A DNA stretch of 64,000 bases from Gliomastix tumulicola (GCA_001599755.1 BCHX01000008.1:124001-188000), one strand, 5' to 3'. Shown: positions 13,691 to 26,003, counted from the first letter of the stretch. Program-made: numbers and translations. Notes: generated by a model not told the origin, from the sequence alone.

Positions 13691-14063
13691 ATACTTATAT
13701 TAATAAATAAACTAATTATATTATTTATCTTTATATAAGATTTATAGTATTTAAATAAAAATACTTAAATTAATAATAATTATACTATTAATTATTATAA
13801 AGAAATATAATAAGACCTAGAATATAAGGTATATATATATTATAATATAATTAATTATATAATATAAATAAATACCTAAAAATTATTATTTATATATACT
13901 TTAGACTATAAGAACCTATAGTATATATAAGTATAATATAAGAACCCTAAGAACTATATAAGAATTATATAAGTATTATATAAATATTATATTAATATTA
14001 ATTAAGTATATTTTATAGTACTTATAAGTACTTTTTATAATTTTAAGTATTTACCTAGTATTT

Positions 14064-14089
14064 ACCTACTTAGAGTTTTTACTAAGGTA
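14064..14089 (+). repeat. D1 3' terminal inverted repeat
   Basis: The end reads ...CTTAGAGTTTTTACTAAGGTA, which is the reverse complement of the D2 left end at 20064. It abuts non-D sequence (gypsy-4) at 14090. Confidence 0.72.
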
Positions 14090-16330
14090 CCCTTAATAAT
14101 TACCTCTTTAGCTTTAGTAATAATACCTTTATTTACCTATATATTATTAAGGATCTCTTTTTAGTATTCTTATATTTATAACCTTTAATTTAATACTTTT
14201 TACTTTAACTTTATTTTATTATAGTACCTATAGTATATAGAATATTACTTTAATAATATTTTATATTTAATATATTTAATATATTATATTAAATTTATTC
14301 CTAGTAAAATAAGTTTATATATAAAGCTAAGGATAATTACTATATAAATTATAAATCTTATGAGGTTATAAAGTAAATATTATATAATAAAGTAAGTAAT
14401 ATTTACTTTAATATAGCTAATATATAAATAAGTTTTTATATTTTAAATAATCTTAAAATTACTTTATAATATTAATTATATTCCTTATAATAAAATAATA
14501 TTTATTAAAGTAGTAATTATATTATTACTATTATAAAGATTATATAAAGTCTCTTTATTTAAATAAAAGGTAATTTATTAAGTATATTTATAGTTAATAT
14601 ACCTCTTATTATATTTATTACTACTTTTATTATTATTTTAACTTAAACCTTTACTACTTTTACTTAGTTTTTTATTATTTCTTATTTTAATCTTATTATT
14701 ATTATTAATTTTTATTAAATTTTTATCTACTTTAATAATACCTTAATCCCTCTTAAATTTAATATATATATACTTATTATATCTCTTATTAATAGTACTT
14801 CTTATTTCCCCCCTTAAGCTTTACCTACTTAAACTTCTAATTAAAATTAAAGTAATAATTACTAATACTTAAAGTATACCTAGAATATTATTTAAGATAC
14901 TTTTTATCTTTTATATAATAGTTCCTTTTTATTCTTATTAAGACCTCCTCTTATAAGTTCTTTTTACTTTATTAAAATTTATCTTATAATTAACTCTTAG
15001 CTTTTTATTAATAGGTATTCTTTTAAATAAAGTTATAATATTAATAATAATATAACCTATAAATATAAAGTTAAATTTATTACTAATAAGCTTATAATAA
15101 TAAATAATAATAAATTAAAGGAAAGTAATATATTTTCTACCTCTAGCTTTATATAGGTTAACTTTAATACCTTTTTATACCCTTTAGTAATTATATTTAA
15201 TAAAGACTTTAATTATAATTAAATTTAATATTATAGTAATCTCCCTAGGTTTTAACTCTTTTTTATATTATAATTAGTAAAAGTATAAACTATTACTTAT
15301 ATAAGTACTTTTAAACTTTACTTTAAACTTAGCTAATATTATAATATTCTTTAGGTATTTTAAAGGCTTTTATATAATATTATTATAACCTTTTTATATA
15401 ACTAATATAATATATTTTTTCTTTTAATTTTTATTATTCTTAGTAGCTAATATTTATTTTATTTTTTATTCTTTAACTAAAAATAACTCTTCTCCCTATA
15501 ATATAAACTCTAGGTTTAGCTTATCCCTAGTTACTTTTTAACTAAATAGTAAATTAAATATTATTTATTTTACTAAATTTATATAAATAATTTTATATAT
15601 ATAGCTTAATATATATAGGGTAATTATTAATAATAATAGAATTATTATTATTATATATTTTACTTAAAGCTAATTAAGTTTTTTACTTAATTAATTTATA
15701 ATTATATATTAAAGAGATAATTATACTTTATTTTTAACCTTAAATTATTTTATAAGCTAATAATAATAATTAGCCTCTTTTTCTTATTACTATTAGTATT
15801 ATATTATAATTAATTATATTAAATTAATACTTTTTATAAATTAGTTAAGAAGTTAATTATTTACCTCTTTAATAAGAATAATTTCTTATTAGTATTAAAA
15901 ATATACTTAAGGAGGTTTAATTTATATTTATTTAATAATTTATTTAAACTTACCTCTATAATTAATAAATCTTAATTATTAAATACTAATTAAATACTTA
16001 AAAGCTTTTTTACTTAATTTATTTATAAAAAAGAAATTATTATTTATAGTACTATTTATACCTCTTAATTTACCCTCTTTATTTTATTATTAATTTATAA
16101 GTAATAAATTATTAAGAGGTTTTATATTAAGTAGGTCTAATTGTATAATATAAAAAGTCTAATCGCATAATATGGCCTATGCGAGCCACTAGCGTTGTAG
16201 CGCCTTATACCGCAGACCTATTATTCTGTGGGCCAAGGCGCTGGAAATAGCCCGGCCCGGCCCTATAGCGCCTAGGCCCCTATAATTACAGTGACTGGGC
16301 GGCAGCTACCTTGCCTTACAACAATAGCCT

Positions 16331-16435
16331 GACCTTGTAGAGGCAGACCTTGCAGAGGCAGACCTTGTAGAGGCAGACCTTGCAGAGGCAGACCTTGTAG
16401 AGGCAGACCTTGCAGAGGCAGACCTTGTAGAGGCA
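16331..16435 (+). repeat. 15-bp tandem array in A1 (7 units)
   Basis: Seven head-to-tail units alternate strictly between GACCTTGTAGAGGCA and GACCTTGCAGAGGCA, making a 30-bp higher-order unit. The alternation implies growth by duplication of a dimer. Other family members have one to three units at this place. Confidence 0.93.
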
Positions 16436-16635
16436 GAGGTGATAGAGGCTACCTGCCTCAATTAAGGCCACGCTGATTAAGGCAGCCGGATTAAGGCAGC
16501 CGGATTAGCAGCCTGGGTGAAGGTAGAGGCCGCTGGAAGAGGCAGGGCTTAGCAGTCTAATTGGTTGAAGCCGAGAGGTATAGAGAGGTACTGAGTTTCC
16601 CCCTGCCTAGCGCTTTACACGTGCTAATATTATGT

Positions 16636-16723
16636 GATTAGACTTTTTACATTATGCGATTAGACTTTTTACATTATGCGATTAGACTTTTTACATTATG
16701 CGATTAGACTTTTTACATTATGC
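16636..16723 (+). repeat. 22-bp terminal array in A1 (4 units)
   Basis: Four copies of a 22-bp unit beginning GATTAGACTTTTTACATTAT run directly into the 3' TIR. The 5' end of the same element has only about one and a half such units, so the right terminus has been amplified. Confidence 0.93.
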
Positions 16724-16746
16724 GATTAGACCTACTCTTTATATTA

Positions 16747-16810
16747 CTTCTATTAAGTAGTAAAGCTTTATTTAAAAACCCTTTATTTAGTTTAAGTTTT
16801 TATTAGAAAT
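16747..16810. other. short gypsy-4 spacer between A1 and B3
   Basis: RIP-degraded sequence between the TSDs of the two adjacent MITEs. No feature is seen in it. Confidence 0.5.
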
Positions 16811-16820
16811 AATATTAATA

Positions 16821-17318
16821 TATTAATCTAATTATATATTATTAAACTTCTATTCACATATTAGTGGCATGTGCAAGGCGCTAGCAGGGGAGACAGTTAG
16901 TACCTTACAGTACTTTTAATTTTCAACTAATTAGACTACCTAGCCCCTATAAGCCTAGTCTTAATTAGGTCTACCTACCTTAATTAGGGCTGCCTACCTT
17001 AATTAAGGTCGCATTAATTAAGGCTATATTAATTAAGGCCGCCTCTATTAGGTCTATCTCTATAAGATTAAGCTGTTATGACGCCGGGCTATTATAAGGC
17101 TAGGCTATTGCGAGGAACACTTAGTCTACGGGTATTTTATAGAGGCTAGGGCCCTATAATTACAGTGGCTTCAAGCACTAGAGTAGTAGGCTATACTATT
17201 TCCAGCGCTCTAGGCCCATAGAATAATAGGTCTATAATATAAGTTAGTATAACGCCTAGCGCCCACTTATGCCACTAATATATAAATAAAAGTTTAATAA
17301 TATATAATTAAATTAATA
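16821..17318 (-). mobile_element. MITE family B, copy B3 (largely un-RIPed)
   Basis: This is a 498-bp TIR element flanked by a 10-bp near-perfect TSD (AATATTAATA / TATATTAATA). Its TIR begins TATTAATCTAATTATATATT and runs inward to TTCTATTCACATATTAGTGG, as in B1 and B2 but with an altered first few bases. The core is inverted relative to B1: the GCGCTAGC end is on the left and the GTGGCATAAG end on the right. The core includes short TTAATTAAGG repeats near 16975-17040. CpG and CpA steps are mostly kept. Confidence 0.82.
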
Positions 17319-18859
17319 TATATTAATAGGAAAACTATAAAAATTATATTATATATCCTAAAAGTATTATATATAATATTTAGTACTTATTAAAGATATA
17401 GCTTTTAATTAAATAAACTTAAAAAGTTTATTTATAATAGTTATTAAGTAATAAAAGTCTCTTATATTAATTATAAGTAAATTAATTATAAAGTCTATAA
17501 ATATATAACTTTAATATTAATTTAAGACTAGGAGGGGGTATAATAAGCTTTATTTTACTCTTTAGGAGATCTTTATTTATTAATAATAGTAGTTCTTTAT
17601 AAGCCTCCTTATTATTTTAAATATCTTATTTTAATAATAGTTCTAAAGAAGTAAATAAAATATATTATCTTTACTTAAGTATTTAATTAAAGTAACTTTA
17701 ACTTATAAATATATTAAGTAATTATTATTATTAAAGGTTCTTAGGTAAATAGCTATAAGTAGCCCTAAACTAATAATACCCTATAAGTACTTAATATATA
17801 ATTTACTATTTACTAGTTATACTTTATAATTAATAAGAATATATATTAACTCTTATATATTACTTTTTATTTCTTTATAAAGAAGCTATTATATAGTAAG
17901 AACTAGTCTTATAATAATTATAAATAAGAATTATATTAAATTATAATACTAGCTAAGGGTTTATATTCTTAGAATTTAATATCTAGTAAGGTAACTATAA
18001 TAATAGCTTAATTTACTTATTATATACTTTTACCCTATATTTTAAAGAAGATAATAAATATTAAGAATAATACTTAATTAAAGTAGTTCTTTATACTAGT
18101 TACTTTTTACTTTTACATTAAAAGAGTATTTAGTTATACTATTAGTATTTTAAGATAATACTATAAATAATATAAGAAAAAAAATAAGTTCTTTACTTAT
18201 TTTATTTATTACTTAAAGACTAGTTAAAGTTATATAAAATACTTTAAGTTCTTATAATTTATTAAAATTATAAAAGAGTATAAAAATACTTTATAATTTA
18301 ATATATATAGATTATTACTATTAATAGCTTTTTATTATAAATTATATAATTTCTTTATATTAAAGTTAACTTTATTAAGTAATAAGCTACTAAATATAAT
18401 ATTTTATTAACCTACTATAAGAGATATATATTAAAGATTATTTTAAAGTAGTTTATTTTTAAGATTATTCTTTAATTTAAATTTTATTAAGTAAAAACTA
18501 ATTTTTAAATAAAAATTCTTTCTAATCTTTTAAAGGCTTAATATTTTTATAATAATTATTAAAAGGGTATATTCTTCTTTATAAGATTAATTAAAGGTTT
18601 TATAATTTTAAAAAAGTTAAATATAAAGTTTTAATAAAAGTTTATAAAGCTAAGAAAATTATAAACCCCTTTTATACTTATAAATAGCTTTTACTTTTAA
18701 ATAATTATAATTTTCTTTAAGTTAAAATATATCTTCTTATTTATATTTATAATATAATTTAAATAGTAAATTATTTTTACTATAAAGTTATATTTCTTTA
18801 TATTTAAATTTAACTTAAACTTTTATAATTAACTTAATATTATTTATACCTTCTATATA

Positions 18860-19330
18860 TAGTCTCTCCTTAAGCTTATAATATAAATAAAGATAATATT
18901 TAAATATACTATTATAAAGTCTCTTAGTATATTATTTAAAGCTTTATTAATATATCTTTAAAAGATTACTAGAGCTTTTACTAATTTAAAGAAATATATT
19001 AATTATTTAAATAAGTTAAATTATATATAAAATATAGTAAAATACTTTTACCTCTTTATAATATAAATATAGTAGAAGATTATATAAATATTTAATTTAA
19101 TAAATTATTTTATTTTAAATAAAAATTATAATATCTTCTTTATTAAGGGAATTAAGTAATAATTCTATTTTATAATTTTATTTAGTACTTAGTAGTTTAT
19201 ATAGAAATAAAAATTATTAATTAGCTTTTTAATTAATAAAATTAAAATTATAACTAAGGAGAAGTTTATATAAATTTATCTTTTATTTTTAAGCTTTATA
19301 ATTTATTTATATAGCTTTAGTAAATAGTTA
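18860..19330 (-). pseudogene. gypsy-4 reverse transcriptase, RIP-degraded
   Basis: Reading the minus strand through RIP stops gives the Ty3/Gypsy RT order. The block 'P-I-L-L-I-K-K' is followed by 'F-Y-I-N-Y-x-x-L-N-K-I' near 19170-19240 (family: VKK...FCVDYRALNKI). The 'PLI' block comes next, then an active-site strand near 18861-18930 reading V-Y-L-N-I-I-F-I-Y (family: YLDDILIY). The catalytic Asp residues are altered, as expected from RIP. The domain has no start codon and many in-frame TAA and TAG. Confidence 0.75.
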
Positions 19331-20063
19331 TATAGTATACTATATAGGGGGCCTTATAGTAGGGGTAATATATTTCTTAATTTATTCTTTTAAAGTTAAA
19401 TACTATAGTTATATATTCCCTTATAAGGGAATAATATAATAGTTTTCTTTTTATTAAAGAGGTTAATAAAACCTTATAGTTTTTTTAATAATTAAGTTAT
19501 ATTACTTTAATTTAACTTTAATTTATCTTTAATTTATCTTTAATTTATAACTTAATAAATATTATAATTTAAAGAATTTATATAATTTTATAAAAACTAA
19601 TAATTATAAATTTATCTTAATATAGCTTCTTTTACTATTATTATATTAATATAATAATAAATATTAAATTAAGAATTTCCTTATAATCTTTTAACTTAGC
19701 TTTTTTTAATTAATTTTTTATTATTAAGCTATTTACTACTTTAATAATAAAACTTTACTTAACTAAGTCTAGGAGAACTTATTTATACTATAGCTAAGGT
19801 AATCTTAAAATAATATTTTAAGATAGCTTTAATATTATATAAAATATAAATATATTACTTTAGTTATTAATATTTATAATAACTTATATTAAGTAAGTAA
19901 TTAAAATATCCTATTTTAGTCTCTTAGTTATTTTAAATACCTATAGCTTTAGTAGTTAAATTAATTAAAAGTATAATTAAGTTATTACTTTTTTATTAAT
20001 AACTTTATATATATTATAATTTATATTTATTAATATATTAATAAAATAAATAAAATTAAAAAG

Positions 20064-20090
20064 TACCTTAGTAGAAACTCTAAGTAAATA
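20064..20090 (+). repeat. D2 terminal inverted repeat (left, element 3' end)
   Basis: The end starts TACCTTAGTAGAAACTCTAA. The match to the other end at 30268-30292 is about 17 of 20 aligned bases, allowing one indel. Confidence 0.72.
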
Positions 20091-20984
20091 AGCACTAGGT
20101 AAATACTTAAAATTATAGGGAGCACCTATAAGTACTATAAAATATACTTAATTAATATTAATATAATATTTATATAGTATTTATATAATTTTTATATAAT
20201 TCTTAGGGTTTTTATATTATACTTATATATACTATAAATTCTTAAAGTTTAAAGTATATATAAATAATAATTTTTAGGTATTTACCTATATTATATAATT
20301 AATTATATTATAGTATATATATACTTTATATCCTAGGTCTTATTATATTCCTCTATAATAATTAATAGTATAATTATTATTAGTTTAAGTATTTCTATTT
20401 AAGTATTATAAATTCTATATAAAAATAAATAATATAATTAATTTATTTATTAGTATAGGTATTTCTTTATAAATATTTATAAATTTTATATAAATACTTA
20501 TAAATACTTATAAAGCTTATATAAAAACTAATTATATAATTAATCTTATAATTACTTTTTTAATAATATTAAAATTACTTCTATTATTTAATAAATAATA
20601 TACTTCTTAGATAAATTAATATCTATTAACCTAATATTAGTTACTAGAGTTAAAGGGCCTAATAAAGCTAAGATATACCTAGTTATTTAAATTAAGTAAG
20701 TCTAATTATATAATATAAAATATCTAATTATATAATATAGCCTATATAAGCTACTAGTATTATAGCACCTTATACTATAAACCTATTATTTTATAGGTTA
20801 AAGCACTAAAAATAGCCTAGCCTAGCCCTATAGCACCTAAGCCTCTATAATTATAGTAGCTAAGCCTCTATAAAATAGTATTATAGTAGCCACCTTACCT
20901 TATAATAATAGCTTAACCTTATAGAGGTTAATCTTATAGAGATAAAGGTAATAGAGGCTACTTACCTTAATTAAAGCTATATTA

Positions 20985-21274
20985 ATTAAGGTAGCTAAAT
21001 TAAGGTAGCTAGATTAAGGTAGCTAAATTAAGGTAGCTAGATTAAGGTAGCTAAATTAAGGTAGCTAGATTAAGGTAGCNNNNNNNNNNNNNNNNNNNNN
21101 NNNNNNNNNNNNNNNNNNNNNNNNNNNNNNNNNNNNNNNNNNNNNNNNNNNNNNNNNNNNNNNNNNNNNNNNNNNNNNNATTAAGGTAGCTAAATTAAGG
21201 TAGCTAGATTAAGGTAGCTAAATTAAGGTAGCTAGATTAAGGTAGCTAAATTAAGGTAGCTAGATTAAGGTAGC
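20985..21274 (+). repeat. 14/28-bp tandem array in A10
   Basis: The 14-bp units GATTAAGGTAGCTA and AATTAAGGTAGCTA alternate perfectly on both sides of the N gap, giving a 28-bp dimer. A1 has the un-RIPed form (GATTAAGGCAGCCG) in two copies. The dimers are identical after RIP, so the expansion probably happened after the RIP mutations. The array is longer than assembled. Confidence 0.9.
21080..21179. other. assembly gap (100 N)
   Basis: Exactly 100 N inside the tandem array, which is the usual placeholder for a gap of unknown size. Confidence 0.99.
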
Positions 21275-21708
21275 CTAGGTGAAGGTAGAGGCTACTAGAA
21301 GAGGCTAAGCCTAAAGGTATAGAGAGGTACTAAGAGCCCCCCTACCTAGCGCTTTATATATACTACTATTATATAAATAGATATTTTATATTATATAATT
21401 AGACCTACTCTTTTAATTTTTTTTATATTATTTAGTTTATTAACCTTAATATTATAATTTTCACCTTATAATATCTCTATTTAGCTTAATACTAGACTTA
21501 AGTATTAACCTTAGCTATTAAATCTTAGTTTTAAAATCTTAAATTTAAGCTTAAATAATAGGCTAAAGTATCTAGTAATACTATTTATTAGTTAAATATC
21601 TTATAAGGTTAATAATTAAATATTACTAATTTTAATTAATTATTACTACTACTTATATATTTACTTATTATTATTTACTTCTTCCCCCCTTATATATATA
21701 TAAAATTA

Positions 21709-22167
21709 AGTAGGTCTAATTACATAATATAAAAAGTCTAATCGCATAATATTAGCACGTGCAAAGCGCTAGGCAGGGGGAAGCTTAGTACCTCTCTATA
21801 CCTCTTAGGAGCCCTGCCTCTTCCAGCGGCCTCTACCTTCACCTAGGCTGCTAATCCGGCTACCTTAATCCAGCTGCCTCAATCAGCGTGGCCTTAATTA
21901 AGGTAGGTAGCCTCTATTACCTCTGCAAGGTCTGCCTCTATAAGGTCTGCCTCTATAAGGTCTACCTTTATAAGGTTAGCCTCTGTAAGGTCGGGCTGTT
22001 ATTGTAAGGCAAGGCGGCTGCCGCAATGCTATTTTACAGAGGCCTAGGCGCTGTAGGGCCGGGCCGGGCTATTTCCAGCGCCTTAGCCCACAGAATAATA
22101 GGTCTACGGTATGAGGCGCTATAACACTAGTGGCTCGCACAGGCTATATTATGTGATTAGACCTACT
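21709..22167 (-). mobile_element. MITE family A, copy A2 (largely un-RIPed)
   Basis: This is a 459-bp element between AGTAGGTCTAAT and ATTAGACCTACT, with its core inverted relative to A1. The core keeps CpG-rich blocks such as GGGCCGGGCCGGGC near 22055. The flanking 10-mers TATAAAATTA and TAATATATTA match 7 of 10. In D1 these two flanks lie 1.4 kb apart, so A2 may be a hybrid left by MITE-MITE recombination. Confidence 0.85.
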
Positions 22168-22612
22168 TAATATATTACTTATAATAAATAAGTTAAATAA
22201 TTAGTAAGAAGATTATTAAAATTACTATAAGTTTACTAAAATACTAAATTTATATAATTAATATTAATACTAATAAGCCTCTTTAAACTCCTAGAAAGCC
22301 TAAATATATATTTACTAGAATTTAATATAATTATTATAGATTATATTAATATAAGTTATATTAAATAATATTAAAAGTATTATCTAGCTAGATTAACCTA
22401 TTAAAAGATTATTACTCTTTATAATTATAGTAAAGGTTTATACTAACTAGTCCTCTAAGTCTAAGCTATTAAGTTTAAAATACTCTATAGTAGTATTCTA
22501 GAATTATACTATAGTTTAATATACTTCTTTAATTATAAATTAAGTAATTCTAGGATAATAATTAACTAATAAATATACTTTAATAGTAAGTAATTACTAA
22601 GATATTAAAATA

Positions 22613-23118
22613 AGTAGGTCTAATTATATAATATAAAATATTTAATTATATAATATAGCTTATATAAGCTACTAGTATTATAATACCTTATACTATAAAC
22701 CTATTATTTTATAGGTTAAGGTACTAAAAATAGCTTAGCCTAGCCCTATAATACCTAGGCCCCTATAATTATAGTAGCTAGGCCTCTATAAAATAGTATT
22801 ATAGTAGCCACCTTACCTTATAATAATAGCTTAACCTTATAGAGGTTAATCTTATAGAGGTAGAGGTAATAAAGGCTACCTACTTTAATTAAGGCTATAC
22901 TAATTAAGGTAGCTAGATTAAAGTAGCTAGATTAAGGTAGCTAGATTAAGGTAGCTAGATTAAAGTAGCTAGATTAAGGTAGCCTAGGTGAAGGTAGAGG
23001 CTGCTAGAAGAGGCTAGGCCTAGAGGTATAGAGAGGTACTAAGAGCCCCTCTACCTAGTGCTTTATATATACTATTATTATATAAATAGATATTTTATAT
23101 TATATAATTAAACCTACT
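22613..23118 (+). mobile_element. MITE family A, copy A3 (RIPed)
   Basis: This 506-bp element has a perfect 10-bp TSD TATTAAAATA (22603-22612 and 23119-23128). It aligns with A1 along its length; A1's CpG and CpA steps are TpA here, while CpC and CpT are kept. The uninterrupted target is visible in D1 near 11300. Confidence 0.9.
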
Positions 23119-23128
23119 TATTAAAATA

Positions 23129-24010
23129 AAGACTATAATTTATTCTAGCTAAAAGGGAACTTCTACTTATATAGTATAATATAATATTTTTTTACTATTA
23201 ATAGCTATAAAATAATAAATATAAGTAAATTATAAGCTAAATTTATTATATTATTATATTCTAAGTAAGTAATATTAAGTATTTAAATATTAATAACTTT
23301 AAAAATAAAAAATATTTTTTTAAAATTAAATAATAAAAATATTATACTTTACTATAAATAATAAACTCTTCTTTATATTACTAGTAAGATTTTAATATAT
23401 TAATATATATTTTAAATACTATAAATATACTTACTAGTATATATCTCCTTAATACTTAAAATTAATATTAAATTTATACTTTTAAAGTACTTTATTATTA
23501 ATTTTTTATTAATATAATAAAAATAATAATACTTAAATATAATTAAACCTAAATAATTAGTATTTTAATTCTATTATAATATATTATTAATATAATAAAA
23601 GATAAAAATATTAAATAATAATAGCTTATTATTAATCTTAATATTAATACCTTTATTAAAGGGTATAAAGTAGTAGAGCTATTTTATAATCTCTTTAAAA
23701 ATAAAATTATATAAATTAAATAATATTAAAAAAATATTAATATATTATTATTATTTATAGAAGTTAAAGTTAACTAATATTATATATATATTAATTAAAC
23801 TTCTTTAAAAGTTCTAAAAGAATTTAAATTTATTAATAAATATAATAACTAGTATAATTATAATATATTTATACCTAGATAATTATTAATTTTATATATT
23901 TATATATAAGCTATAATTATATATTATTAATTTAAATTTAATATATATTAAAGATATATTTTTAAAGTTAATAAATAAATATAAATTAATATTTTCTTTA
24001 TTAAAAGTTA
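23129..24010 (-). pseudogene. D2 transposase-like pseudogene (tnp2-like, tentative)
   Basis: This is the minus-strand counterpart of the D1 frame at 10480-11340, with the same block order. The 'P-F/L-x-x-G-I' block lies near 23660-23680, the 'F-N-I-F' hydrophobic strand near 23600, and the aromatic/Cys-type segment to its left. MITE A3 inserted close to its 3' end. RIP stops fill the frame. See the D1 entry for the uncertainty of the family name. Confidence 0.4.
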
Positions 24011-25557
24011 ATATTAAAATATTTAATATAAAAATAAATACTTAATAAATAATTTAATTATTATTTAAATATTAATAAATAAATATTTAAAAGAGGTATT
24101 AAAGTATAAAGTCTTTAATTTAATTATAAAAAAATTAATTCTTTAATTTATAAATAAATTATTAATTTTTTATTATTTAGTAAAAATTAATAATAAACTT
24201 TTTATTAATATATTTAAAAAACTTAATATTTAATAAAAGTTTATTATTTTTAATATTATTAAATTTCTTATTAAAAATACTAAGTAAAGTTCTAAGATAA
24301 TCTTTATTTAATCCTTAAATAGCTTCTTAAACTTATAATATAACCTTATTAGGTCTTTAAATATCTAGAAGTTAGCTTAAGAATATTTAATTAAAATTAA
24401 TAATTTAATTAATATAAGTTATATTAAGGAGTTACTTTTATATTAGCTTTAATTAATTAAATAATAATATATTATATTATATATAATTATATATAAAGTT
24501 ATTATATATATAATAAATTTAGTTAAATAAGAAAATAAGGTTTAATATATTATTATTTTTATTTATAAAGTATATATAATAATTATAATTTATATAAATA
24601 AAGTTTACTTAAAAGGGTAAATAAAAGATTTTAATTAAATTATTTATTAATAAAGTAAACTATATTAAAATAAAGTATATATTATAACTAGAATAAAATA
24701 ATCTTTTTAAAGAAATTAATTAAATTAAAGAAATATATTTTAATATTTAATTTAACTTAATTAAGTTTCTCTTAGCTAAAATTATTTAACTTTATTAATA
24801 TAAATATTATTAAAAGCTTCTTAACTTTAAGTAAAATATTAACTTAATATATATTAAATATAAATATTATTTTTATAATTTAATTTTTAATAATAAAAAG
24901 TACTTTAAGTATATTAATTAAAATTTATTATTTATTTAATATTATAAAAAATTAAAGAATTTTATAAAAAATAATTTAATTTTAATTATTAATATTAATA
25001 ATATATACTATAAATCTAAATATTAAGTTAAAATTAAAAATACTAAGGTTTTAAAGTTAATAATAAATAAATATTAATTTATTTTATTTTACTTATTAAG
25101 TAATTATTTTAATATTAAATATATTAAGTATTAATATAATTAGTAATAAAATAAATTTAACTTTAATCTCTTAAAGTTTATTTTTATTTAATCTCTAAAA
25201 TATAGTATTTAAATTATTATATTTAGTTATTACTTAAAGATTATTTTTATTAAAATTTATTTAACCCTAGGTATCTTTATTATTATTTTTACTTTTAGTA
25301 TAATATTTACTACTAATTAAAGATATTTTATTAATATTAAAAAGCTCTTTATTAATAATAAATAGTAATACCTTATTACTTTAATAATTAAGTATTAAGA
25401 TATTAAGGCTCTACTTATAATATAAAAGTTATTAGGGTCCTCTATAAGAAAAAGCTTATAATCTTATATACTAAGGTCTTACTATTTATATAGTAGCTAG
25501 GGGATATATAGACTATATATCTCTAGGGGGTTAACCTTAGGGTATCTTAATTACTAG

Positions 25558-26003
25558 AGTTAATCTAATTATATATTATAAAACTTCTATTCACATATTA
25601 GTGGCACGTGCGGGCGCTAGGCGTTGTACTGACTTGTACCGTAGACCTATTATTCTGTGGGCCAAGGCGCTGGAAATAGCCTGGCCTGGCCCTACAGCGC
25701 CGAGGCCCCTATAACTATAGTGGCTGGGCCTCTATAAAATATTATTACAGTAGCCACCTCACCTTATAATAGCCTGACCTTGTAGAGGCAGACCTTGTAG
25801 AGGCAGGCTTAATAGAGGCAGGCTTAATAGAGGCAGGCAGCCTTAATTAGATTAAGGCAGGCAGCCCGGGCTTATAGGGGCTAGGTAGTTTAATTAGTTG
25901 AAAATTAAAGGTATAGTGATGTACTAATTTCCCTCCCTGCTAGCGCTTTACATGTGCCACTAATATGCGAATAGAAGTTTTATAATATGTAATTAGATTA
26001 ACT
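25558..26003 (+). mobile_element. MITE family B, copy B1 (largely un-RIPed)
   Basis: This 446-bp element starts AGTTAATCTAATTATATATT, ends AGATTAACT, and has a perfect 10-bp TSD TAATTACTAG (25548-25557 and 26004-26013). The TIRs extend about 50 bp inward to GTGGCACGTGC on the left and GCACATGTAAAG-type sequence on the right. The interior shares the A-family core (GCGCTGGAAATAGCC, then GCCCCTATAA) despite the different outer TIR. It sits in D2 at a site that is continuous in D1 (1-666) and D3. Confidence 0.9.

Larger units (their letters stand above)
9127..14089 (+). mobile_element. DNA transposon D, copy D1 (part 2, to its 3' terminus)
   Basis: This continues the D sequence interrupted at 666. 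It matches the reverse complement of about 20064-25260 (D2) almost throughout, once the MITEs in D2 are set aside. It ends at 14089 with ACTAAGGTA, the reverse complement of the TACCTTAGTA that starts D2 at 20064 and D3 at 35378. Adding D3's 5' part gives a total element length near 9 kb. It carries a transposase-like pseudogene (10480-11340) and a 1.4-kb stretch (11745-13130) missing from D2. It contains no MITE insertion, so it shows the empty target sites for those in D2. Confidence 0.78.
16130..16736 (+). mobile_element. MITE family A, copy A1 (largely un-RIPed)
   Basis: This is a 607-bp non-autonomous TIR element starting AGTAGGTCTAAT and ending ATTAGACCTACT, flanked by a 10-bp TSD (TTTTATATTA / CTTTATATTA, one C/T difference). 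A 10-bp TSD points to the Mutator-like superfamily. Its GC-rich core keeps CpG and CpA steps while the surrounding gypsy-4 has lost them. It holds a 15-bp tandem array and an amplified 22-bp terminal array. No transposase is encoded. This copy serves as the reference for orientation +. Confidence 0.88.
14090..20063 (-). mobile_element. Ty3/Gypsy remnant gypsy-4, RIP-degraded
   Basis: This is the DNA between the 3' ends of D1 and D2. On the minus strand it carries a recognisable Ty3/Gypsy reverse transcriptase near 18860-19330. The lower coordinates are then expected to hold RNase H, integrase and 3' sequence. A frame near 15450-15620, read on the minus strand, may be the integrase C-terminus. 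MITEs A1 and B3 are inserted at 16130 and 16821, splitting it. No LTR pair was found, so both ends may be missing. It could also be two unrelated pieces, since only the right-hand part has a firm motif. Confidence 0.6.
20695..21409 (+). mobile_element. MITE family A, copy A10 (RIPed, contains assembly gap)
   Basis: The ends are AGTAAGTCTAAT and ATTAGACCTACT. The flanking 10-mers ATTTAAATTA and CTTTTAATTT match 7 of 10, fitting a decayed TSD. It interrupts D2 at a point that is continuous in D1 near 13450. The core matches A1 with nearly every CpA and CpG changed to TpA. It contains an expanded tandem array with a 100-N gap, so its true length is unknown. Confidence 0.82.

Noticed and set aside
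16331..16435. CRISPR-like array
   Set aside because: The units are contiguous with no spacers and lie in a fungal MITE; they are a simple tandem repeat.
20985..21274. Telomeric or satellite array
   Set aside because: The 14/28-bp unit is an expanded part of the family-A core, present in one or a few copies in other MITEs. It is not a telomere repeat.
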